Made by a program: the position numbers and the translations under genes. Under the pieces are notes generated by a model. It worked only from the letters and a program-made list of their open reading frames with translations, ran no database searches and had not been told where the DNA came from. A DNA stretch of 64,000 nucleotides from Lateolabrax maculatus. Its lineage: Eukaryota > Chordata > Actinopteri > Acropomatiformes > Lateolabracidae. Position 1 is the stretch's first letter. Every line of letters starts with the position of its first letter. Below are positions 1 through 11,789 of the stretch, piece after piece. Where the stretch lies: assembly GCA_031216445.1 (NCBI GenBank), contig CM062215.1, positions 11,720,501 through 11,784,500 on the forward strand, read 5' to 3'.

Positions 1-218
1 TCCTGTTCTTACTCAGATAGTTATTTTGAGCACAGTTCGTGTCTGGTGAAGGTCAGGGGTTTCTACAGAGGTTGTGCTGAGATTTGTTTACTGCACTTTG
101 AATAACTTTCAGTTAAGAACTCTACAATTAAAAAGCAATATAGATTGAATAACATAAGGCAGAGGAAGGTCAAAATGGTGTGTGCAAAGTTGCAACCTTG
201 TCTCTGTGTGCACTCCAG

Positions 219-1847
219 GCTGATATCTGGTCTCTGGGCATCACAGCCATCGAGCTGGCGAAAGGTGAGCCCCCCCACTCAGAGCTCCACCCCATGAAGG
301 TTCTATTCCTCATCCCAAAGAACAACCCGCCCACGCTCGAGGGCAGCTACAGCAAACCGCTCAAGGAGTTTGTCGAGGCCTGTCTCAACAAAGAGCCCAG
401 TTTTGTAAGTTTTTAAGGATTTAAGGACTTGCTTTATGGCCGCACAGGTCGCCCGGACTTTCCGTGTGTTTCTCCCGACCCCGCCGTATGCTCGTCTCAC
501 TTGCTTTTCTTCATTTCCGCAGAGGCCAACTGCCAAAGAGCTGTTGAAGCATAAGCTGATCGTTCGCCATGCGAAAAAGACTTCCTACCTGACTGAGCTG
601 GTGGACAAGTACAAGAGGTGGAAGGCAGAGCAGTCTAGAACCCAAGAGTCCAGTTCTGATGAGTCTGACTCGTAAGTCTGATGCCGTCCTCCTTACTTTA
701 GGTGTTGCTTTTTTTCCAGTTGGAAATACACCAGTGATTTTTGTTCTGGCCATTTTGCTTCTTTATGTTGCTTCTCTTTTTGTTTTAACTGCCAGCAGCT
801 CTTTCTACTCCTATTTGAAAAAGTACATTTGACACAAACACATCCTGCTGAGGGAGAGAAACATCCTCCGTTCTGCTTTCCTCCCACATTTGTTATGATG
901 AGCTTTAAGCACTTCACACGCATGACTTCATTACTCATCCCGATGGATGTTCAAAGCCTCTTTATTACATCTGTCCAATCAGAGAACAGGATGGCCAGGC
1001 GTCGGGCGGGAACAACTTCGGCAGTGACGACTGGATCTTCACCATCCGAGAGAAGGACCCCAAGAAGCTGCAGAACGGGGAGGGACAGTCGGGGGCGGCA
1101 GACCAGGTGAGACACGAGCGCGTCGCAATCACGTTATTCTTTAGGCTCCGACTTCCTGTCTGAATTAATTAACAGTTGCCGAAATCCCTCCATGAGAGAA
1201 GAAATTTGCAGATAATGTGCACTATTTCACAAGAACTAACCCCTGGCAAGAATGTGTGGTGTTATTTGGGGAAATATGCACGCCGTGCTGATTTAAAAAG
1301 ACTCCCCCCTAAGGTGAAGTTGCACTACTTTAATTTCCTTCCACTCCCCCCATTCTCAGGTCTCTCTCTCTCTCTCTCTCTCTGTGTCTCCACAGACAAA
1401 AGACATTCCAAAGAGGCCTTATTCACAGAGCCTGGGCACAGTCATCTCTCCTGCATTAGCTGAGGTAAGGATGTGAATAACCAGCATGGGTCCCTTGTCT
1501 TACCAAATAGGTTTCTCTCATCTTACTTGTCCCTCTTGATTCTAACCTAATCTCTGCCCCCTCACCTTTCTGCTCCCTCCCAGCTGAAGGCGAGACAGGA
1601 GCAGGTGAACGGCAACCCCATGGTCCTGGATGAGCTGAGGGAGGCCATCCTGCTGGCTGAGGAGGCCTACCCCGGCATCTCCGATTCCCTGGTGGCTCAC
1701 ATGGTCCACAGGCTGCAGAGGTGACACCCGAGTCTGGCTTCTGTGGGCATAGAATCCTTAATCATGTAATCCTGATTTTTAACATTCTCGTTTCTTTCTT
1801 TTCCTTGCAGTTTCTCCACAAGCAGGAAGTCCTCCTCCTCCCCCTAG
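219..1847 (+). CDS. stk24: Serine/threonine-protein kinase 24 (MST3), 3' part, six exons
   Basis: Ste20-family (GCKIII) kinase of the cytosol and nucleus; phosphorylates Ser/Thr substrates in stress, polarity and migration signalling. Coding exons: 219-404, 523-671, 983-1106, 1396-1464, 1584-1720, 1811-1847 (stop TAG 1845-1847). They give 233 residues; the N-terminal lobe and catalytic loop lie upstream of the window. The first exon begins at kinase subdomain IX (ADIWSLGITAIELAKGEPPH), then the PKNNPP segment and FVEACLNKEPSF. The second exon supplies the subdomain XI arginine (RPTAKELLKH) and the basic stretch KKTSYLTELVDKYKRWK, which overlaps the nuclear-localisation region known in MST3. 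The regulatory tail has DWIFTIREKDPK, KDIPKRPYSQ and the C-terminal helix (YPGISDSLVAHMV). All borders are GT-AG with matching phases. MST3 is preferred over MST4/STK25 because of the DGQASGG tail motif and synteny with slc15a1/dock9. The paralogue (a or b) cannot be decided. Confidence 0.95.
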
Positions 1848-2464
1848 TAATTGGCTCTCTGCCCCAGCCCTGCTCTCCCAGGCCCCCACTCCCCCCCTCC
1901 CCCAACAGCACATCCAGGTCAGGAGGTTAAAAGCCAGGGGTCGGGTCATTCAATACCAGCTGACCACGTCTGACCTCCCGTGTCGGTGGGGTGGGGGGGG
2001 CATAGCCTGTAAAAATCACTGAACTCCAAAGCGGAGGATAACAGAAAAACTCTGGAGAGCTGCTTTTAGCCACCTCTGAGAGAAGGAGTCCGGGGGGGGG
2101 GGCAGCAGGACCCGTGGAATCGGCTGTGATAGGACAAGACTCAAAGTCAGAGCAGCCCACCAGGAAAAACAGCAACAGCCAAGTCAGATTCTGGGCTCTG
2201 TACACACGAGGGACTTCTCCAGCCTCACACCTCTGAGTCTCTACATGGAATTTTCCCAAATGAGGAGCCGAAAAGTCTCCCCCAAATCCAAGACAAGACT
2301 TCAATCCCCCTCTTAATGCAGGCGTCATATCCCCAGAACCTCTGAAAGCATGCTTGATGAACCTGCAGGGATATTATCTTAGTGTGCAAGCTGCGTGTGT
2401 GTTTGTGTGTGTGTGCGTGCGCGTGCTTAAATGCACTACATGTGTGGGCACCTGCAGGCGCGTT

Positions 2465-2467
<3 letters not shown>

Positions 2468-2524
<57 letters not shown>

Positions 2525-2531
2525 TGTGTGT
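2468..2531 (+). repeat. (GT)n microsatellite
   Basis: Nearly pure GT dinucleotide run interrupted by TTT, in the stk24 3' UTR. Confidence 0.9.
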
Positions 2532-3994
2532 GCGCACGTGTGCTCTCGCGTATGTAAGACTCCCTGTTAAGGCGAATTGCAGCATTCTTAATGAAACCTC
2601 AGGTAAAGTGCTTTAAGTGGACTTTGTCCTCCGAGGCAGTGGGAGGAGGAGGGGGTGGGGGCGGGGGGGGGGTCGCCATGCTGTACATCATTACGAGTTG
2701 TCATTGGGGGAAATGAATCACTGTGTACAAAATGGTCATGCGCATTTTGTAGATACTGATAATGTTTAAAAGTAGATATTTAAAGACTTCAAAAGTTACT
2801 CCAACAGACAGAACAGAAAATGCCTTGCCTTTTTGAGATACACACGTCTATGTTCTGGCATTTCATCAGAGATTTAGTTTTTCTTTTACTCGTCGGTGAG
2901 TGAAATTCAGTATTCATCAGTGTTTTCTTTCAAAGTGACTGAGTTCCAATCTTCCATTTCAGTCACCTGCTGAGTCATTGAACTAACTATGATACTAAGC
3001 GTACTTTGTTTAGAGGCGGAAGCTTTTCCTTTGTTTTTGTAGTCAGGGGGGAAAACTCTTGCCTGTACTTATGTTTAGACAATTTTGAAATTGTTTAGGA
3101 CAAGAATGAAGGCGGATCTGTGCCGACAGCGGCTCTTAAATAAGAATAACGGTGTTGAGTGGAGCCGAGGACAATTACAAGGTGGAACCACTATGAGCGG
3201 TTGAATGCTGATATCATGTGAAGTATTATTTTTCCTTGGCTTGTAATTTATCCTTAGCATTACTTAAAAACTAAAGTGGAGGCGAGGAATAACTGGCAAG
3301 GACCATCGTAGGTAACCACATCATGACACTTGCTCGTGGCCAAACTAAACCGTAGATGAGGACAAAGCCAAGCTGCAGAAATCAATGCCATCCTTTGTTT
3401 CCTCACTCCAGACATTTCTGTTCCCACTTCCACACCACGCTAGAAGTGCCATGTCCTCTTTTATGCTTTCACCAGATGTTTGTAGTATGATTTGCACCTT
3501 TTTTCTTGTTTTATAAAAATGTTTCGGATCAGTTTTTTGCACTTTGAAAGTGTGTCGAGTATTTAAAGAAACCTGTAAGAGGGAGAAAAAAAAAGAAAAA
3601 GTTGCTAATAGCCATGTTTTACTATATATGTTTACTTAAGAGTTCCAGAATTTACTACTGTGCTAATGCAGCAATAATGTTGAGGAGTTGCATCAAGACG
3701 CACTTGTCAACACAGGGATTGAAAGAAATTAAGAAATATCTGATATTTTTGTAACTGCAAAGAGTTAAGTATGGAAATATGGAATGCTTTATGGATATGG
3801 GCACCTGCCTCCGGCAAAAAATATCTATACCTTACAGAAAAACATATGCTACGGAAATAACTACAAAATGTGTACATTTGGTCTCCTTTATCATAGCTGA
3901 CAGTTTATAGTACTGTATATAATCTTTGCTTGTGTCATTTGAGAATTCCCAAGTTAAATGTAAGCTCCTTGTAAGCTTCCAAAGTGACATGAGA

Positions 3995-4000
3995 AATAAA
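3995..4000 (+). promoter_or_regulatory. Putative stk24 polyadenylation signal
   Basis: Perfect AATAAA hexamer about 2.15 kb after the stk24 stop, with GT-rich sequence shortly downstream (4025-4060). It is the best-placed signal before the convergent slc15a1 gene. Confidence 0.5.
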
Positions 4001-4015
4001 GATCTAATGCTAACT

Positions 4016-5091
4016 GAAAACTTTGTGTCGCCCATGTTTCATTTTCTGGAGTTGGGTGTGTGTCGAGCTGAAATTATTAGTTGATTAGTGAGAGATTAGT
4101 GACATTTGTGGTTTTGAGTGAAATGGCTCAACAACCTTTTTAATGTATTGCCAGGGCATTTGGAGGGATTGTTTCAATGCCAACTATTCTCTGGCTCCAC
4201 TTTTCATAAGAATACTCCCATAACGTAAGAAGTGTCAGCCATCCTTGTGTAAACTGTGTACTGTACATGCAAAAACATTTTGTATTCAGATAAAGAAATG
4301 TATTTAAGAATTATAAAGAAAGTTTAAGGAAACCAACAACATGTTGCCAGCATCTTTACTGAAGACCTTGGTGTGCAGCCATTATCACAGGGCAGTATTA
4401 TTCTCCCAGGACAAAATGAAATCGGTGAGTTTGAAAGTGGAATATGAATAAGCAGTCTTTGGTGTTAGACTTTACCTTGGAGCAGATGAGAACATCATAT
4501 ATATCTATATTTATATAGATATAGATATATATAACAGTGATAATATATTACAATGCATACAACACTGTGCTTAGAAATAAATACATATGTTGGAATGATT
4601 TTTTTGTATGTGTACTCCAGAACATTATAAAAGCCTATGAAACAAAAATTACATAAAGATATTGCTACACAGTGCAAAATAAATTATTGTAAAAACAAAT
4701 TTACAACAGCGCAACCACAAATTACTGATCAATAAAAATCCATTTGTCTTAATTTTATGAGTAACCTCTAAAAAAAGGGATATTCTCTCAAGATTTTGAG
4801 CCGAAAATGGTGATAATAGTGTAATACTGAATTATCCCTGCACAGGTCCCTCACTTACAATGTCCACCAAGAGCTCAACCATCGAAGCCCTATTCCTGTG
4901 TTCCTCCAACTTCAGCACCATTTCACTCAGGTCATCCGTTCGTTCTAACCACTGCATGTCCAAGCAGTGCACCAGACTGCATTGACAAAATGACCCCGAA
5001 AAAAAACCCCTAATGGCACAGGCCCTCTCCCACACAGAACCAAGCAGCATCCGCACACAAAAAGAGGGAAACGAGGTCGAGATGGGTCGCT
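4016..5091. other. Convergent intergenic region and slc15a1 3' UTR
   Basis: This AT-rich stretch separates the stk24 3' end from the slc15a1 stop. An alternating purine/pyrimidine AT tract (TATATAGATATAGATATATA-like) sits at about 4497-4533. No AATAAA was found on the minus strand between 4150 and 5091, so the slc15a1 cleavage site is undefined. The two transcripts may end close together or overlap. No ORF here looks like a gene. Confidence 0.5.
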
Positions 5092-5882
5092 TTAGATCTT
5101 GGTCTGCGCCTCCTCCTCGTCAGAGCTGGAGCTGGAACTGCTACTGTCCTCTTTGCGCTGCTCAACCGAGTCCTTCCTGGCCATCTCCAGACTCTTCCTC
5201 TTCTCCTTGTCTTCAGACTCCTGCTCGACAAACTGGGCTTCGATCTTGGTCGGGTCAATGTAAGTGTAGAAATAGGCCATGACGGCAAATATGACGCACA
5301 CCAGCAGCAGCAGACAGGCGAAGAGGATGTACTCGGCCCACTGGTGAACAGAGACACTCACTGTTCATTTGGAGCTAAAATCACAGAAACTTTCCCCGAG
5401 GTCAGTGGGGACAATATGTGTCTACCTATGGTTGAATGAAATCCACCCACCTGGTCTGGGATCGTCGCAGCCTCGGCGACAATGAGCACAATGATGTTAC
5501 CCACAGCAACAGTTAACAGCCAGCCGGCCTGCAGCACAGACTTCATGTTGCTGGGTGCCTGGAGAGCACAAAGAGGTTCAAACAGAACTACATGTTAAAG
5601 TCAATTATAAAAGACAAAGTCAGTCCCTCTGTATTTTCGTGTCTCTGGTCAAATTAACATGAGGGCAGACTTTTCTTATTTGTGTTTCCAGTTGTTTCCC
5701 AACTGCTTTTGCAGGGTGAGACATGTGAGGAAAGAGCCCTCTACCTGCGAGTAGGAGAACTCCAGGCCGGTGACAGAGAAGACCACCTCTCCGGCAGTGA
5801 TGAGGAAATACTGAGGAATCTGCCAGGCCATGTGGAAGCTGTTAGGCATGATGTCCACCACTGGTCTGATGCTCTGTTGGCA
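5092..5882 (-). CDS. slc15a1: slc15a1 exons 21-23: TM10-TM12 and cytosolic tail
   Basis: Exon 21 (5745-5882) has MAWQIPQYFLITAGEVVFSV and FSYSQ. Exon 22 (5451-5558) reads APSNMKSVLQAGWLLTVAVG. Exon 23 (5092-5340) starts WAEYILFA (residue 647) with TM12 and FYTYIDPTKIEAQF. The tail is very hydrophilic, with a run of eight serines, then DEEEAQTKI and TAA (5092-5094). It is longer and more acidic/serine-rich than the mammalian tail, and its last residues (TKI) fit a class I PDZ-ligand pattern. All three exons are in phase and closely match vertebrate PEPT1. Confidence 0.95.
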
Positions 5883-8800
5883 CTGTAGGACACAGACAGG
5901 AACCCAGATGTGTCACCTCATCCAACAAGTAACGTTCAAGCTGTACTGTGACTCAAAATGTGTTCATGAGTTACGTCTTGTCCGAATTTGAAAAACGACG
6001 GGATGATGAAGGTGAAAGAGCTGCCGAAGCCCAGCATGTGAGTGAAGACACACTGTTGTCCAGTACCATCCTTGATCAGGAACTCTTTGCTGATATAAGA
6101 AGAAGAAAAAAAAAAAACAGCGGTCAGAACAAAGCGTTCCCTCGACCCAAACTGTCTGTGACGTACATAATGAAAAATCAGTCTTACTTTCCGCGCGGTA
6201 CCAGAACACCTCTGGACATGTTGTTGGTGGCGATACTCCCGAAGTCGAGGCTGTCCACTGTTACATTCAAAGGCGAGCCAAAACCATTCAAAAATCTGGG
6301 GAAGGAGAATTCAACACAGAACAGGTGAGAAAGGCTATGCACCTGTTCAGTGACGATGCCTGACTTAGTCTTCTTAGTCGGGTGCAGGTTTATGGGGTGG
6401 ATCTTTTTGGACTTCACAATGGCCAACATTTTATATTGTTTAAAGGTTGGGGGGTCCCAACCTGGAGGTCAAGTGGTCCCAAAATAAACTTGAGAAAATG
6501 TAAGAAAGTAAAATATATACATTGCACAAAATGATGTAGATTTTCTTGCGACTTTTCTCTTAATTTGGCCTTTTGCTTGATAAATACTGGATACTTTAGG
6601 TACTTCACTTTAAATATCTATTCTGAGAGGGAAAGAATCACGCTTTGGTTGAGGCCATAACGTGTGACAAGGGGTCACGGTAAATATTGATTTGTTTTAA
6701 AGGGTCACAAGCAGAAAAGGTGAGGAACAACTGATCTAAAAATTATTTGATAATATCGTACATGTTCATCATAATCATCTACGATTAGCAGGCAGAAAGT
6801 AATCCCTGCTTTATGTCTAATCTAACAGCTACACAAACACATTATCACTTTCATTACACTAAAAGCAAATGAGTGATTTAATATACTGTAGTTCCTATAT
6901 GTAAGCGGAACAAAGACAAAGGAAAACTTTGGATCACAAAGCAACAACTCTGTATTCATGAGAAAGCGGAACCTCCTCAGCTTTACTGATAGCAAAATAA
7001 TTATTTTGGGGATCCCAAGGAGACAAACCAGAAAGGTCAAAGCCTCTATCGAGCCTTCCATACATATTCATTCGTATAAGCTTCATAACTATTTGAAACT
7101 TGCCTGATTGCATTTTCGCCCTTTTCCGGCTTTGATGTGTTGTCCTTGAACTGCAGAGAGAGAAAGATACTTCAGAGGCTCCACATCTCTGCACTTTATG
7201 TTTCATTCGACATAACCCGTGGATCAAGACATGGCTCAGTATAAACATAATTAAAGTCCAACTGAAATCACATTTAGTCATCCCTTTTTTTAAGCGTCCA
7301 TTAGGTTCGATAAAATGCCATTGGACTTCAAAAATATCAATTTCAGTTGGACTTTAACCCCAGCTGGCAGGTGTGCTCACCAGGGTAGGAATGACTGTGA
7401 GCCCGTCCTGAGTGATGGAAAGCGTGGTCCGAGTGCCATTCTGTAAAGCGATCTTGGAAATGACAGCATTCCCCACTTTCAGATCAAAGGTTTTATCAAA
7501 GGTCAGGTATTCGTCATTGGCCTGTTGGAGAAAAGAGAAGTCAATATCAACATGTTCTCATGCTTATAGTGACTTTGAACTGACCTACTTGTAGACTGGT
7601 ACCGTGAAAGCCCGCAGGGTAAACCTGTAGTCTCCAGCGGTGACCTCTATCGGACGGTCAATCATGTTGATGAACTTCCCTTGGCTTTCGGTGCTGGATG
7701 GGAACTTGGGCAGGGTTTTCTACAAGAGAAATGCAGCGGTGCGTGTGAATCGTGCTCCATGAGGTAATGTCTGTCTCGACTGCCCAGCGTGTGCTTATAT
7801 GCGCGGTCCACTCACATCAATCTGCAGCTGGACCAGGGCAGCAGCAATGAACGCGAGAGCGGCGAGGAACATCCCCACGGTCATCCTCCTTAACGGACTG
7901 CAGAGCGCGCGCGCACACACACACACACACACACATTACATAATTCATACAATGAATAAAGAAAGCCATGAGATGTGGCTGAAAGATACAGAGAAATCTA
8001 GTAAGTAGACCTTGAGTTAAGATTTATCCTAAACATTTTTGTCAAACTACTATTTCCGAGGTAAGAGTGAACTTTGAAGCTCAACCTGTATTCATAAGTT
8101 TTAAACACATTTACATATTTTGGGTTCCTGGCAGCTTTATACTTTGTTAAATTCACTAAATGAGAAGTCAGACTTCTGCTGGAAAAGGGACACCATGCGT
8201 GTGGGGTTTAAAGAGACCAAACAGACAAAAATGAATACGTAGAAAGGCCGTTAAATGTGACCAAAATGAACCTAGGTGTTACAGTAATGTAATATTTCCC
8301 ATCACACAGGCATGAAACAGAAAAATAAACTCACGTGAAGTTCAATTTGCACTTGGAAATCAGCGGGTAGATCACACTGTCCATGATTGGCACCAAAACC
8401 AGGATCAAGATAGGGTTGACAGTCTGGTGGGAACAAGGTGAGTCACTCTTGTAACGCCTATTCTACTGTATACTGTTCACATCAACAGAACAAACACCAG
8501 AACAAAGTAAAGTGTAATAAACACACGTGTCTTACCTGCATCTGATCGGGCTGGATTACGAGAATTCCCTGTTGAATAAAAAAAAAAGAGAGAAACTCAA
8601 TCCCATTTGAATGTTTAAATTATTTTTATGTGTGGCACAGCAAAAACGCCGAAGATGAAACACCCACAAAGTCGCCGTTCATGGTGGTCGCCTGGAGGGT
8701 CCACCTGGAGCCCTGTGGAGGAAACACAGCTGTTCTTCAGTCTGTCTTTGGATTCTGCCAGTGCATGCCTGGGTACGCATGGCCTATTTCTGTTTTCTGT

Positions 8801-10652
8801 TGAAATTTGTTAATTACAATCACAAACAGAAAGTGGCAGTTTACCTGCTGGTCAAAGAGAGCCCAGAACATGGGCAGAGGGATGTAGAGGAACAGCACCT
8901 TCAGCACCATCTTCACCTGGGCAATCAGGAGTTTCTGGAGCCAAACACAGGGAAAGGAATTAGGATTTTAACATCGCTCTCTGCATCGATTGCATTTGCA
9001 TGACCATGCGTACGCTCACTCCACTTACATCGTATTTCTCATCAGCCCAGTCCATCCAGTGGGTTCTCCTTGGGTATTCAGCAGAGCGATGCCTAAAGCG
9101 GTTCTTGATGGCAAACTGCACAGAGGCACAGAGGAATGCATTCTAACTAACTGGAATGCACTCAGATTGAAACCATTCAAATCCATTTTAAAGCTGAAAA
9201 CCTTCAGGAGATCCGGGTTTATCTTTGAGGAGCCACTTACCCCGATGCACTTGCAGACTTTCAACATGATGTTGCCTTGAGGGGCGGTCTTATTGTACAT
9301 ACCACTTCCAACGATGAAAACAACTGCAGACACACACATATACACCAGATATATATATTAACATTTGGTCCCTTTTTGAAACAGAAAATTATTGTTATCA
9401 TTGTTAAAATGTCATTAATTTATATCCACTATAAACATTTATGGAACCGCTTTCTAATAAACCATATTTAATAGAGGGCGATAAAGGGTTTATAACTTGT
9501 ACTGAGTTTATTAATAGTTAATAAATAATTTATTAATGCTAGCAACTACAAACCTTCCTTAGAAATGGCTCTTATCTTTATTATTAACATTAGTACATCA
9601 TTTATTAAAGGGGCACTCCAGCGATTTAGCATTGTGCTTTCTCTCACAAGAGACAAAATTGATGTAGCAAAGGCTGGACCGTCTTGACTTTTAACCCCTA
9701 GTATGGGTCAAGCTCCAAAAACACTGGATTCATACAGTTCCCATAATGCAACTGAATAACATGCTTCATTAGATCGCCCGTGCCTGGTAAATGCCCAGCT
9801 CCAGTTTTTAATCTGTTAGAAATGTGTAGGCTGTGATATCATCAGGGATATTTTCTCAGACTTGACAAATCTCCCCTAGACCCACAGAAAACTGTTTTTA
9901 CAGGCTAAATAGTACAAGTAAGCTGGCCTACATATGTAGAACCGCTTGAATACCCCTGTAACAAAAAAATAAAGCTGTCACTACAACCCACTAACACTTG
10001 ATAAAATACGCCTTATTAGAACGTAGCACTGTCTGCGTTGCGGTCAAGAAATGTTTCAAAAAAATACTTCTTACTTAGAGCTACCACCATGAGAGCGGCA
10101 GGGACACCAAAGGCCAGCGGGTAGCACTCCTGCTGGGTGTGAATGCCACACTCCTGAGCTGGAAACCATAGCACAAACAAAAAAATAAATATAAATATAA
10201 ATAAAATAAAAAATGAAATGAATGTGCATATTTCGGGCTCTGTGATCCACTTTAGCGTACCTCTGAGGATGGGGGTGATGACAGTGGACAGCAGACTGCC
10301 AGCGTTGATGGACAGGTAGAAGATGGAGAAGAAGGTGCTCCTCTGCTTCTCCTGTTGGACACAGGGAGTTAAACAAGTCCCAGATAAAAAAGCACTGCCG
10401 CACTTTCTTTTTTTTTTTTCAGGCTTAAACTGGATGCATTTTCCCAAACCCTTAACCGACTCTTACATAACATCCCATTTCACCAGAGTCATTAATATTA
10501 TGGGGTACTCTTTGTCCCCGGCCTTGAACAGTGTAATAAAGTCACTGAGACAGAAGTACCTGTGGTTATTAGTTAATGAACAACTAGCTGAGATACAAGA
10601 AGTGCTGACGATGCCACCGATAGCAGAGTGAGTGGTCTTTTTAATTTCTGTG

Positions 10653-10699
<47 letters not shown>

Positions 10700-11748
10700 A
10701 CACACTCCAAGGAAGAGAGAGATAATACTCGTGTCCTCTATGTGTTGAGTGCATGCATGGATGGTCAATGTCCGCGTGTATGTTTACATTTACCAGCGTC
10801 CGACTCATGTCAGTGAGTGTATGTGCACCTGTATGATACATGCATGTGGGTGAAGACACATAATTATGTGAAAGTGTGTTTAGTGTGCGTGCAGTTAATA
10901 CCAACATGCATTAAACAGTGATGTGTCTGTATTTGTATGTATGCATTCATCCAGAGTGTGCATGTATGTTGGCGTGCGTAACACTTGTACAAAATACAAC
11001 ACCTTATTTGTTGTGGTGTGTCACTGAATTGTGTTGCACTGTAGGGAGTTATGACATTTGACATACACACAAAATAGGTACAAATAAGACAAACCGTGTA
11101 TAATATACTGCAATCCAATTCAATAACATGACAGAAAGATCATGCAGTCGACATCTGTTTGACGTAGACTCACCAAAATGTTAAGCTTGGTGACAAAGTA
11201 TTTTTAAAGATAATCCAATTGGTTTAGAAATGGTTTTATGAGCATAAGATTTGTCTCCTATTTGTACCATATAAATACATGTGCATATAAATGTATACAT
11301 TTCATGTTCCTTTGTCATAATCTTGATAACGCTTTATTTCACAAGTTTATTTTTCCAGAAGTTTTTCCAAGGAAGTGGATTGCATTCACTGAAGAACAAA
11401 TCATCTCTTAATCAGTATATCATAATTATGAGGAAACTATCTACTTGTGTGAGACAGTGGTCTCTTCATTACGAGATCACATTTTTCACATGATCTCAAA
11501 TTTCATGATTAAGAGAAAACTGTCACAATGAATACATTGTGTTTCTGTGATTTTCTTGCAACTGTGTGCTTGTCGAAATCTGCTGTGGACCAATTGAACA
11601 CTGTCTCTATTTTCCCGAAATAATTACTAAATTACATAGTTCTTTCCAGGAAACGCCTAGGTTATTGGAAAATCAATTACAAAATCTTACCAAAATCTTT
11701 ATACTCTGATATACGAAGTGTTCTGTCATTTCCTCACCCGTGTGTACA

Positions 11749-11789
<41 letters not shown>

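Larger units (their letters stand above)
1848..4015 (+). other. stk24: stk24 3' untranslated region (inferred extent)
   Basis: After the stop codon the sequence has no conserved coding frame. It contains a long (GT)n tract at 2468-2531 and a G-rich run near 2650-2671. It stays AT-rich to a canonical AATAAA at 3995-4000, which is followed closely by a plausible cleavage zone. The end at about 4015 is inferred from that signal; earlier or later sites are possible. No second gene was recognised here. Confidence 0.55.

Noticed and set aside
2354..2616. Cys/Val ORFs in several frames
   Set aside because: Produced by the (GT)n microsatellite in the stk24 3' UTR.
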